Shown: one piece after another, positions 10,151 to 20,123 of the stretch
Position numbering within the stretch: the stretch's first letter is position 1
Layout of the letters: the number at the start of each line of letters is the position of its first letter
Source: Fistulifera solaris
Taxonomy: Eukaryota > Bacillariophyta > Bacillariophyceae > Naviculales > Stauroneidaceae
Direction of reading: 5' to 3'
DNA: 64,000 nucleotides
NCBI GenBank assembly: GCA_030295235.1
Contig: AP026164.1
Location: 124,001-188,000 of the forward strand
Made by a program: the position numbers and the translations under genes
The notes under the pieces: model-generated
What the model saw: only the letters and a program-made list of their open reading frames with translations
What the model was told of the DNA's origin: nothing
Database searches by the model: none

Positions 10151-11635
10151 ATGGTAGAAGTAAGCGTCTCGCGACTACCTTTTGTAGTCACCATCGTTGT
10201 GCTATCTTCCTCTTTGTCGAACGCATTCGTTCTTTCCTCGTTGCCCGCAAATCAAGGAAAATGGATACTTCATTCTTCACCTTCCTTTACCACTCTCGAT
10301 CAAAACAACAATGACTCGGTCGACGTGATCAACAACGTCGTCAGTAATGCAACCACTTCTCTAACTACAAGTACCGAAAAGAAAACTACACCCACACTCT
10401 ACGAAATATTGGGGGCCAAACCGTCCGATACGAAAGAAGAAATCAAAAAGAAATACGTTCAATTGGCGAAAATATCTCATCCGGATGCCATCAAATTCAA
10501 TGGAAACACTATAGAAGTTGATTTTAACGAAATATCGACGGCATGGTCGATTCTCGGAGATGAAAAGAAACGTCTCCGTTACGATCGCAGTTTGAAAGCC
10601 GCACGATTTTCCGAAGATTTAGCAGACTGGACTATACAACAAGCACGGCCGGCAGCAGATTGGAGTGCCGAAGTTTTAGAAAAAGTAGCAATTCCCTTTC
10701 TTTCGACGACTTTTAGTAGTACGCTGGCGCGATTTCAAGCAGCGGCCGCGAGTTTTCAATCACAAAAAGAAAAGGAAGCCAACAAAAATGGAGTCTTACA
10801 CAGGCCATGAAAGCAGCAGCACGAGCAGGAAATGCGATCGACAAATTGGATTTGTTAGAAAAGGCCACAAAATTAGAAGAATTGGCGGCTGCAGAGGTGC
10901 AGAAAGCACTGCAAGTACAGCAATCCTTGAAGGAAAAAGCGCTCGAGCGTCTGCGTTTGTCGATTCATACAACAGATTCCCAATTGACGTCCAGTGAAGC
11001 ATGGCTCATTCTGGAGTCGATGAATCAGACACAGGTAGAGAATCGAGTCCCAAGGACGCGGCAATTGAGTACACTGCAACAGCATATTGCAGAGGAGGTG
11101 GACATTCTGTCAGGAATTGAAAATGATTTTGTGCAGGCACAACAGTTCGATCAGCAATGGCAGGAGGAATATCGCACTACTGTCAAGGAACGTCTAGATG
11201 CGAAAAACGCGATGGAACAAGCGCAACGAGAAGAACAGGCGGCACGAATTGCTTACGAACAGGCACAACAAAATACAATCTATGCGAGGGAACGACTAGA
11301 GTCGATTAGCCGAACACTGATTAACACTAGCGCGAACGCCAAAAAGTCAAGCTACGAGGTAGAAAGGAGGAGTGTTGTTGCGGAGCAACAAGCGGAACGA
11401 GTTCGTTCCATGATTTTACAATCCGAAAAAAGCCCTGGGTATTTCTACGGTTCTCGATTCTTCCTCCATCGAAGAAAACCAAAAACGACTGGAGACTCTA
11501 GCAGTTTTGCGACAAGAAGAACGAGACTTAACCGAGCAGGAAAAGAAATTGGAGGTTCGTGCAGCCAAGTTCATTTCTAGAGCCAACAAGCTAAGAGCCC
11601 GAGCCGGCGCCTTGGACAGCAGCACACAACAATAA
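10151..11635 (+). CDS. Plastid-targeted DnaJ (J-domain) coiled-coil protein, two frame breaks
   Basis: J-domain co-chaperone that should stimulate an Hsp70 ATPase, probably in the plastid. I chose ATG 10151 because it gives a signal peptide (about 24 residues) ending LSNAF followed by a Ser-rich transit-like segment. The J domain lies at about residues 75-140: TLYEILGAKPSDTKEEIKKK, then the invariant motif as HPD in ISHPDAIKF, then WSILGDEKKRLRYDR. The remaining 300 residues are Glu/Gln/Ala/Arg-rich and strongly coiled-coil. The reading frame moves at about 10790-10805 and returns at about 11425-11445, and the product then ends at 11635 with KLRARAGALDSSTQQ. The two shifts compensate, and each leaves helical coiled-coil on both sides. 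The implied gaps (11-36 nt) are too short for the introns seen elsewhere, so I favour sequence errors. The J-domain call is firm. Confidence 0.85.
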
Positions 11636-11751
11636 TGTGCCTGTACCTGGTATCGGAACGGAAATTGCGCGAGAAAAACTCCACAAATTTACGTACATGG
11701 AACACACCGATAGCCCATAGAAGAACAACTGATACTTAACTTACTTAATTC

Positions 11752-13220
11752 TCAAATAAAACCGCCGCCACCACCTATCATTTGTTGAGGAGTCGGGACG
11801 GGCTGCAACATCCATGGATGAGCTAGAACTTGCTCCAAGCTGAGCCTATCTTTTGGGTCGAGGAACAACATTCGCTGCAATAGATCCATGGCGTCACTGC
11901 TTAAACCTAAATTCCATTCTGTCAGCATTTGCACTAAATAGCCCGCCGTCATGTATTTGAATCGTTCATCTGTCATACAAGCGCGCTCCCACGGTGGAAA
12001 CCCAGTCAGCATTAAAAACAAAATGACGCCTGCTGCCCACATGTCGACAGCATGTCCGTCAAACGGTTCCTGGTTTTTGTATATCTCTGGCGACATGTAT
12101 ATCCATTTACCGCACGTTCCCTGCGGTCGAATCAAATATCGCATTGGTTTGGAACTGTGTGCCGGCTTTAGTATTGAGTTATAAAAGGTTCCATTTACCG
12201 TTGCTGCATTCATGGTCATATTTTGCATTTGAACCGAAAGGCTTTGCGTCTCCTGTGTCGGAATATGGAGACACATACCAAGATCAATAATCAACGCCCC
12301 CGATTCATGCACCAATAGATTTTCCAAGCTCATGTCGCGATGACAAACACCCGTTCGCTGCAAGTTGGCAATACCCTGAACGAAACGAATTTGAGAAACG
12401 AGTGGTTGTGAATATGGATTTTGTCACACAACTCATGACTTACATTGAGTACCTGAAGCATCCAATACCTTGCCTCTGGTTCACTAAACTTCTCATTTAG
12501 ATCGAGTCGTTCAAAGAGTTCTCCTCCTTCACAGAATGGCATGACGGAATATAAAAATCGATCATCACTCAGAAGATCTAGCGGTGTCATGATATTCGTT
12601 GCGAGCATCGAGCGGAAGGACTTGGTGACAAAATGTTGCGGTTGATCGTCGGCTATTGATCGTTCATAAAAGTCTTTGATATATTGCATAGCTGCAACTT
12701 CTTTGATCGGATCTTCCGCCAGTCGATCCCTTTCTCTACGAATGTGCTGCCACGCCATTTCTTTGATAGCACATCGTTCATTGGTAGACTCCCAATCTGC
12801 ATTATCACCCGCATATCTCCGACGCAGAACGATGGCTAAAAGGACACGTCCATAGATTGCTTCACGCACCGTTCGCTGCACCCAATACGCGCGCTCTTCT
12901 CGTGGATCGGCTGTCATACTAATATCGTCATCAGCCATGCTATCATCATCCTCAGAAGAACTACTACTCGACATGAAACCATCACTGCTGCTATTACTTG
13001 ATTGACTCCCTCTTCGTTTTCGTCTGCTCGCATTGACGACCGTCCGCACAATAACATTTTCCACTGTGGCGATTCGTTCGCGATGATAAATCCTTGTGGT
13101 GATGCGCGCGCAAGGTAGAGGTTGTACAGCGGGAAATTCTAACGGATCACGGGCTTCCGCTCCGATAAACTGACCTTGCCCTATTAGGCCCGGGTAGTCG
13201 GAATTGTATTCAAATTGCAT
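11752..13220 (-). CDS. Serine/threonine protein kinase
   Basis: Two exons, 12444-13220 and 11752-12375, joined by a 68-nt GT-AG intron (12376-12443, GTAAGT...CAG), give 466 residues. The first 100 residues are variable with an acidic Ser-rich patch. The kinase domain follows. The VAIK lysine appears as CAIKEMAW; the alphaC and hinge regions follow, with MPFCEGGELFERL. The catalytic loop is HRDMSLENLL. The metal-binding DFG is DLG in IIDLGMCLHIP. The activation segment ends YMSPEIY (APE-like), followed by DMWAAGVILFLMLTGFPPWE and a terminal HPWM block. DLG instead of DFG occurs in active kinases, so activity is plausible. The fold is closest to CAMK/AGC-like kinases but I cannot name a subfamily or substrate. 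It converges with the DnaJ gene. Confidence 0.9.
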
Positions 13221-14055
13221 TATGCGAACGCTCCTCTTTTTCTTGCATGAAAGAGGTTGCTGCGGTGTTTTAGGGACGACCAGAGAGCGTCACTCTTCTT
13301 TGCTAAATAATGAATTGTTGTGTAAATGGTTTTTGAAAAACTAGAGAATGATATCATGCAAAAGACCAAGTCGAATGAGATAGTTGCTGCCACCTTTTGA
13401 GCCCACAACGCTCTTTTATCGCGACTTATTAAGGCGAGATAATTGTAACTGGTTGGAGAGGTCGGCAGCGTCCAAAGTACAGTCACAGCTATACCTATAG
13501 CACGCGTCTGTGAGTGTGGATCAGCACACCGGTACTGATCACTAGCAGAAAAGAGAACCGCACGCTTTGGAGCGAAACGTACACATTCTACTTGAGATGT
13601 ACTTAGTCCTCTCAGATGTGTAGCTTCTACTTGTTTTGGGTTTACAAACTAGACTTACCCATTAATTGCTCCTACAGTGAAAGTTCCTTCCGTCTTTGAG
13701 AGTCACGTGAACTCTGTCACGTGTAATAAAACAACTCGTCCACGGTTTTTTTTTTTGCTTTGTTTCGCAACGACGTCGAAAGGGTTTGAAGAGCGAAACA
13801 GTGAACCCTTGATTGAGTGCTTCTCATTCTCAAATAAAGCTCTTGTTGCTTCTCTATCGTTCAGCTATTCATTCGCTTTGAAGAGATACTTTTCTACTTT
13901 GCAAAGGCGACATTCGATTGAGATTCATTTTCTTCGAGTCACACTCACTGTGATTGTAAATTTCGGCTCTCCCGCTGTTTTTCGCTACTCTCCCAAGCGC
14001 ATTTGATTGCACGTGTGCCTTTCTTGTAAACTAAAAAGAACCAAGCTACTGCAAT
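13221..14055. other. Divergent intergenic region between kinase and zinc-finger gene
   Basis: About 830 bases that must include both promoters. Two CACGTG (E/G-box) words lie 14 bases apart, in TCACGTGAACTC and TGTCACGTGTAA (13703-13721). A run of about 13 T follows near 13746. Open frames here are short and featureless. Confidence 0.45.
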
Positions 14056-15003
14056 ATGGATGCAATGGAGCATCTGAATGATTCTCTTATGAATGGAATG
14101 TCGAATAGTCTCGATGATCCGGGAGAAGACCCCCTGTTTCTTCGAAAAGAAGAAGATCTCATATCGCAACCCATCGCGGCCATTACGTTACCCGAGCGTG
14201 AGCTTTCACTCGATCATGATGATGCTCACGATGCGACGGCAGATCATATTGTAGAGGACGAAACAGATGTTGTTGCAGCCTCTCCCGTCAATGTATGTCA
14301 AATTTGTCAACGCGACGATCAAGATGGACGTCCGCTCTTGCGGTTCCTGCCGGTCGATTATCAACAAAGATTCACAGAAGATATTTGCTTACACGTGTTT
14401 TGTGGGAAAACTGCAACTATTATAGGACATTCGCCGCACTTGGAAATATTAACAAAAGCGGGGCTGAAAAACAAACACGGGATAGGACCAGAAGTAAATG
14501 CCGCATTGGCTAGAACACGGCATGCTGTCATCCCTGGAGACCCGAAACAATACTATCTAGTCCGGGAATTTGAAACTCATCTATCGGATATACGGCAGTC
14601 GAATCAGCAGCGGCTTGTCAATGGGAATTGGGGCGTGCATGCTTCGTCTCAGTTGCAAGCCGCCGTTGCCACCGATGCTGCGCTCTTCGAATTTCACGAG
14701 TCAGAAGAAAGTACCCATGCTGATTTTATCGAGACGGGTCTTCCAAGAGACGATGCTCTGGCGACGAATGCCGCCGAAGACCTCACTTTTGCTCGTGGGA
14801 GAAAACGGCGAAGAGGGGACGACACACCATTACTCCCACAGGTATTACTCCCACAGGTGGAATCGGACGGAAAGCATCGCTGTCTTTGCGGTGGTACATA
14901 CTGGCCTACCGACACACCGAAAGGACAGGCTTCGTGGCGGGCTCATCTTGCCACCAAACGCCATCAAAAGTGGCTAGAAGGGGGAAGGACCGTAGTGATC
15001 TAA
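14056..15003 (+). CDS. Uncharacterised protein with N- and C-terminal zinc-finger-like motifs
   Basis: Intact 315-residue protein from ATG 14056. An acidic N-terminus is followed at about residues 79-120 by a cysteine/histidine cluster: CQICQRDDQDG, then CLHVFCGKTATI. This resembles half of a RING/PHD-type knuckle. Residues 240-255 include a basic nuclear-localisation-like RGRKRRRG. The C-terminus (about 275-310) has C-x-C-G-G-T-Y...H-x3-T-K-R-H-Q-K. This CCHH finger layout is common in algal and large-virus proteins, where it is presumed to bind nucleic acid. I do not recognise the whole protein. A nuclear nucleic-acid or chromatin-associated role is inference from the fingers and basic stretch. 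Its stop is 45 bases from the stop of the convergent TyrRS gene. Confidence 0.75.
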   Translation: MDAMEHLNDSLMNGMSNSLDDPGEDPLFLRKEEDLISQPIAAITLPERELSLDHDDAHDATADHIVEDETDVVAASPVNVCQICQRDDQDGRPLLRFLPVDYQQRFTEDICLHVFCGKTATIIGHSPHLEILTKAGLKNKHGIGPEVNAALARTRHAVIPGDPKQYYLVREFETHLSDIRQSNQQRLVNGNWGVHASSQLQAAVATDAALFEFHESEESTHADFIETGLPRDDALATNAAEDLTFARGRKRRRGDDTPLLPQVLLPQVESDGKHRCLCGGTYWPTDTPKGQASWRAHLATKRHQKWLEGGRTVVI

Positions 15004-15047
15004 CACATCGCTAATTTTAATTTTTCATTCATTTTTTGTCGCCAACA

Positions 15048-17332
15048 TTACTTTTTCACTTTCGACATCTTCTTTTGAAATGCCTTGAGGGTCTTGCTAG
15101 CTTGCATGGCTTCTTTATCAGCTTTGATCGTGCTCGAAAGATTTGCGAATATGTCCATCACTACCGTTGTAACACCAGCCTTTAGATCACCCGGGTGCAA
15201 TGCTTCCGAACGAAAGTCTTTTTCCAAAGTAGACACGTTTTCGTAGTTGCATGTGCCACCATTCTCTTCCGAGCGAGAAATCACCAACGGTGTTTCCTTC
15301 TTGAGACAGAACACTGTAGCCAACGCAATAGGTGGACAGAACAACGTATTTCCTGGTTCACAGAACGCCTTTTTCATCTTACTTTTCACATTTACCTGTC
15401 AAACAAAAATATGAGGAAGATAATGAAAGAATTATTACTTGGTTCGATAAGCAGCCAGATCGATAATCAGCAACCAACCAGCAGCTCCGCCTTACCGCTG
15501 GGTCATCTGTCAAATAGTACTCATCGTTCTCGGTAACGAGAGCGTCGGATTCTCGAACCGGTTGAAGACGAACATCGAGTTCTTTCGTTATAATCGAAGT
15601 GGGAAGCGGTCAAGTTGGGCAGCTTGTGCGTAAAGAATTCCGAAACCAGCTCGGCGACTACTTGATTGCTTTCCTCCAAGCTCATGGATGCGGGTGCGAC
15701 TCCTGCGATATCCGCGACTTGCATCAAACGTGCGATTACCCCACCTACGCCATCAGAGTCCACCATGTTATCTCCCATGACTTTGTCGAGCATAAAATGG
15801 CGACCCACGTTGATCACACTTATCCAGTAGTTTGATGGATCAGTGAGAATGGCTTGACTCTGGTACTGTATATGCACGGATTCCATCAATGTAGCGTCGA
15901 GTGCCCTCAACGAAGCAAGTAAGAGTGTGTAGAATGCAGCAATGACCTTGTCATCCGCTTGATTGGCATTGCACACCGCCGCCGACCAGTCCGACAGGTA
16001 CAATACAGTCTTGCGTTGTCCTTCGCCGGCACGTATGCGTGCCAAAAGATCAACGGCCTGTTGAAGTGTTGGACTGGAATTGGGTAGAGGGGCAAACACC
16101 AAGTGAGTATTCGCTGGAACATGACTGGACAAGTCAAGACGACGAGGCGTGGTTGATGTGGGTACTGCATCCTTTTTGAATTGCTGGACCTGTTCGAGCA
16201 AGTGTTTGGCATTGGCGTCGTTGGTGAAATGATCACGGACTGGTTGCAACAGCCGATTGAGTTCATTAATCAAACCGCGTTTTAGAGCTTCTTCTGTTAT
16301 AGCCTCCGCTAAGAACGCATCTTTCACGGCCGCAAAATCAGTAAATGTTTGACCCGCTGCTGTAAAAGTGGCACCTGGTGGACTGAAAATAATATGCTGA
16401 ATGTAATCGAGACAAGGATTCTTCAAATTGTCAACAGTCAAATGCATTGATGCCTTTCCCGCATCTACTTCTTCATTCGAAGTACTGCTCGTACTTTCTT
16501 GTTCTTCCACTGCTGGGCAGTACGCTTGCAGAATCTTGCGTTCAACATCTTCCGTGGTATCTTCCATGAAAATGGCCGAATCGGGGTCCGATTTGGACAT
16601 TTTTTCTTGTCCTGCTTTCAAACCGTACAACATATGATGCGAGAGAATAATGGGTTTGAATTTCTTGTTGGAGGCATCACAGTATTCTCGCGCCAACATG
16701 TTGACTTTTCTCTGATCAACCCCAAGCTGACAAATATCGGCCTTGAGAAAGAACACATCGGTGCATTGCATGAGCGGGTAAAGAACTTGTGCTGCCGTCA
16801 GACTACCTTCCAGACGTCCCATGATCTGACAGCACTTTTTAATGCGCGTAATATTAAAGCGCCGAGCTACATCTAACATGAGGGGCCAGTAGACTGACGC
16901 GTGTTGCGTAATTTCTTCCGAAGCCCACTTGAAAACGACATGATCTAAATTCATGCCCGCCGCTCTCCACACTTCAATAAGATACTGTCCGACAATTTTA
17001 ATTTTCTCCAGATCACCACCCATCTTGTCATTCATCAAAGCAAACCAATCAGCGACCCAAAAGACGAAGGTAGCGCCTTCGGCCGACGTACACTTGTTAA
17101 CGTTCATGGCTTTAAAGACGCCTTGCGCAATGTGCATTCGCCCGGAAGGCTCGAAACCGTCATAGAGATTGAATCCAACATTTGTATTGCGGCCTTTTGC
17201 GAGTAACATTCGTTTCAATTCTTCCGCACTGATGCATTCTTCACCCACCGACAAGATATTTTCCCAATCAACTTGATGTGCGTCGGTCCATTCGAGTGCG
17301 GGTTTGTTGTTGCTGTTACTCGTTTCCGTCAT
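15048..17332 (-). CDS. Double-length (pseudo-dimeric) tyrosyl-tRNA synthetase, one frame break
   Basis: Charges tRNA-Tyr with tyrosine. From ATG 17332 the first half is a complete TyrRS: the HIGH motif appears as FEPSGRMHIAQG, with later CQLGVDQRKVNMLAREY and the KMSKS loop as GQEKMSKSDPDSA. At about residue 385 a second TyrRS-like unit begins (LVFAPLPNSSPTLQQAVDLL) that has lost HIGH and KMSKS. It still ends in the typical KMKKAFCEPGNT, LEKDFRSEALHPGDLKAGV and a lysine-rich tail. The total is about 728 residues, twice the usual 330-400. Exons are joined by a 99-nt GT-AG intron (15396-15494). The frame breaks once near 15595-15605; the following frame gives ITKELDVRLQPVRESDAL. A fused active-plus-inactive pair is known in trypanosomatids, where the second half serves tRNA recognition. 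I infer the same division here. Confidence 0.92.
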
Positions 17333-17519
17333 TTTTGTTCTATCTACACCATCTAGATTCTTAGAGTGATAGTGGAGAGCTTAGAAAATGAACAAAAAGC
17401 CCCGTTTTATTTTCAAACAAAGCTCTCACTAAATGAGAGGATCGTCGTTGCACGTTGCACACGTGTTTGAGGTTGGGAGCAAAAATTACGGAGACCTTAC
17501 AGACGCTTACGAAAGAAAG

Positions 17520-17760
17520 TGCAAATACCCTGGTATCAGAATTTCTGGATACGTTATTTCTGCTCATACAGAACTTCTGTGGTGGTCCAGAATTTCTGGA
17601 CCATTTTTTTCGATCCTACCAAAATGCTGTGAACATTCCAGGAACTCTCAACATGGTGCTTCGAATCATAACGGAGGAAAGTCGGCGTTCCAGAAATTCT
17701 GGAAACTGTGCTTTAGGATCATAGCGAAAGAAAGTGCAGGTTCCAGAAAATTTTGAAGTT
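17520..17760. repeat. Diverged copies of the CCAGAATTTCTGG palindromic repeat
   Basis: The palindromic core GGTCCAGAATTTCTGGACC occurs at about 17583-17601. Decayed versions flank it: ATCAGAATTTCTGGAT, CATACAGAACTTCTGTGG, TTCCAGAAATTCTGGAA and TTCCAGAAAATTTTG. The core and the CATACAGAA...TTCTGTG half match the units of the 49-bp tandem array at 35.6-36.0 kb. This appears to be an older relic of the same satellite. It lies between the start of TyrRS and the end of the NIFK/Nop15-like gene. Confidence 0.7.
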
Positions 17761-17860
17761 ACAAATGTCTTTTCTGTCAACGTTCTATTACGTAGTTTGC
17801 CGTTCTGTTGACTTACTTAAATGATTCAAATTGACTTTATTGACATTGTTACGGAGTACT

Positions 17861-18937
17861 TCAATAGTGCTTAGTTCGATGCTCGTCTCTTTTATCCTTC
17901 TTCGTAGGTATCTTTTTCTGTTCCGACATGGGCGCAGCTTTCGTGTTCGTTACCGCAGCCGATGATTCAATAGAAGACTTGGGCTTTTGTTGTTCCTGCT
18001 TTCGGTATTACTCTCTACAGATGCAATCGAATCCTTGCGCTTTTTCTGCTGCTGATTATCAGTAGACTGCACGCTGTCCATCGATTCCTTTCGTTTCTTT
18101 GTCATCTTCTTATCCTTTGTTTTCTCGCGAGAAAAGTCTACTTTGGAAGGCGTGTCGCCACTGTTGTTGCTTTTACTCGTTTTGGTCGATTCGTCCGTCG
18201 TCGACACACCCGCATAGCCCGGAAAGTCGTATTCAATGCCCATGGCCGCCAAGGCCTTTCTCTTTTTCCTTCTCGTTGCAACAACCGCGTTGTAATTTGT
18301 TTCAATTTCGCCAAACTTTTGCGTCGCGGCGATGTTCGTCGTTGTGTAGGAATAAAGTTCTTTTTGTATCAAACAAATGGCGATGACACGTGGGTACGAC
18401 GTGACAGACGAGTCGCTTTGTTCCCGCGATAATGTATCCCGAAAGTGTTTCGGCAACAATCTGAGCAATATCACTGGAAGTGAATTGACAAAAGGCGTAT
18501 CCTCTAGGACGTCCTGTCTTGGGACTGCGACTGAGCCGCAAATTGACAATCGCACCAAATTGTTTCCAAAAAGGCGACCAATTCGATTTCCTGCATATGC
18601 ATGGGTAAGTGCCCAATGTAAATGACTGGCGAGTCTTTGATACCTTTATTCTTTTCGTCATTGTGTTTAATTAGTTCTTTAACAATCTTTTTCTGTTGTA
18701 GTTTGTTCTTTTTGTCTTTGGTGGTTTCGCCTTTCTCGTCGTCATCGCCCTCGTCGTCATCCGAGTTCCATTCCGGATCTGTAGCGTGCGAAGAAGTCAG
18801 TTTTCGTTGTTTGTTGGGTAAGGGAAAACCCAAAAATGTTTTATGGCGCTGCAACAGACGCAACTTGACATACCTTGTTCGAGTTGTTGCAGTTTGTTCT
18901 GCAAAGTCTCTTCGGCTTGTTCTAAGGCGGATTTCAT
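17861..18937 (-). CDS. NIFK/Nop15-type nucleolar RRM protein, about three frame breaks
   Basis: Single-RRM protein of large-subunit ribosome biogenesis (yeast Nop15, human NIFK). ATG 18937 opens exon 1 (LEQAEETLQNKLQQLEQ). A 95-nt GT-AG intron (18779-18873) leads into an acidic DPEWNSDDDEGDDDEKGE segment. The RRM follows: SPVIYIGHLP (RNP2-like), then GAIVNLRLSRSPKTGRPRGYAF (RNP1 region; quoted in part) and IVAETLSGYIIAGTKRLVC, ending HVVP, which is diagnostic of this family. Downstream is AAMGIEYDFPGYA and a long Lys/Ser-rich tail. The frame shifts at an A/T run at 18568-18572, again somewhere in 18300-18400, and again near 17995-18015. The last shift extends the protein to 17861 with a basic end KKIPTKKDKRDEHRTKHY. 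The total is about 327 residues, close to the family. Confidence 0.88.
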
Positions 18938-19563
18938 GATGCTCTGTCGTGTCTCGTTTAGGTTTTGACCTCCTTTATTCTTCTAAGAGAAGTTTTGTAA
19001 GTAGGATCAGCAACTATTGGTTTACGTTCCTTGTAATGAATCAAAAAGGTCGTTTCACTTCGATTGTTGCTTTTCTTGTTTTTCGTTTTCTTTTGGGGTT
19101 TGGTTTTTTGCGTTTCGTTTGAATGGACGGAGGACAACAGGAAGGGTGAACAGACGGTGTGAGTGCCGGATGCAGGACGCATCAAACTCGTGACTCTATG
19201 TGGTGCGTGAATGATGCCCGACCGTTTTCCAAAGCGCATCGACAATCGACACGGACGATCGAGCATCGAGCGTTTGCCTCTTATTGTGAATTGTGATGAT
19301 AAACTAAAGAGGTGGCCAGTAATAAAGTCGAAAGAAGAGCATATCATTGTTGCTTTTTTTACTACGGAGTATTATCATCATTGATCTTGTTATTCAGACG
19401 AGGAGTAGACTCTTCCTTGTAAGCTACGCAGCATCAATAAGGCAACCGTTGATAGGAATAACCCAAGGTTTTTCAGAGACTTCAACGACAAAGACGACAC
19501 AATCGACGACGTCCTTTGGAATACATCTTTGCTGCTTTTCTCACATTACTTAATAGTATCATC
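18938..19563. other. Divergent promoter region
   Basis: About 620 bases between the NIFK/Nop15-like gene and the small membrane-protein gene, which are transcribed apart. It has a pyrimidine-rich stretch with T runs around 19070-19115 and one TACGGAGTA word (19363-19371). Open frames here are short and lack protein features. Confidence 0.45.
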
Positions 19564-19958
19564 ATGTCCGCGAAAACAGAAACAAAACCAGTCAAAGAAG
19601 ACAGTAAGTTCTCGGTTCCTTATTTTAGTTTCACACTTCACCTCTTGCCCTTTTGATTGTAAGCAAGATCCTCCCTCTCACACACTAACACTCAATACTT
19701 TTCCCTCCCTTTCACTGCCTCGACCTTATTTTCTCAACAGCCGGCACTGACATCAAATCACTTGCCATCAATTTGGCTTCCAATTTACTCATGGCCTTGC
19801 CGATCGCCTTGTACCTGACTTCGGCCAAGTATGTGTATGAAATGATGGCGGCTTTGTTGGCCTCCTTTGCACTGGCTTATGTATTGCCTCCCATGGGTTG
19901 GCGACGACCGCATCCGTACTCGGATGATCCGGCGAATCGACCCGTAAAGCGTGCTTAA
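19564..19958 (+). CDS. Small hydrophobic membrane protein (85 aa)
   Basis: Two exons, 19564-19603 and 19741-19958, are joined by a 137-nt GT-AG intron (GTAAGT...pyrimidine tract...ACAG). The product starts MSAKTETKPVKED, then two adjacent hydrophobic segments (about residues 18-38 and 41-58: LAINLASNLLMALPIALYL, YVYEMMAALLASFALAYVLP) and a short polar tail GWRRPHPYSDDPANRP. No ORF finder would show the first exon alone. I do not recognise the family. Size and topology suggest a hairpin subunit or assembly factor of a membrane complex, but that is inference. Clean splice sites and the hydrophobic layout support a real gene. Confidence 0.7.
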
Positions 19959-20123
19959 AGCAGGTGAATGAGTACGATTAATGAGCGAAGTAGCTGCAGA
20001 GATTAGCAGACGAGTCGTTTCTCGGAATCGTATTAGATAAGTCACGTTTACGTTGCATACTAGCGTGCTGCCCGCATTCTTATTGATAGACTTCTAAAGT
20101 AGTCAATCGTGCGTCTAGGTATG

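Noticed and set aside
10785-11450. Tiny introns of 11-36 nt in the DnaJ gene
   Set aside because: All introns I could place cleanly in the window are 59-137 nt with GTAAG/GTACG-type donors, so such short introns are unlikely; compensating indels explain the frames better.
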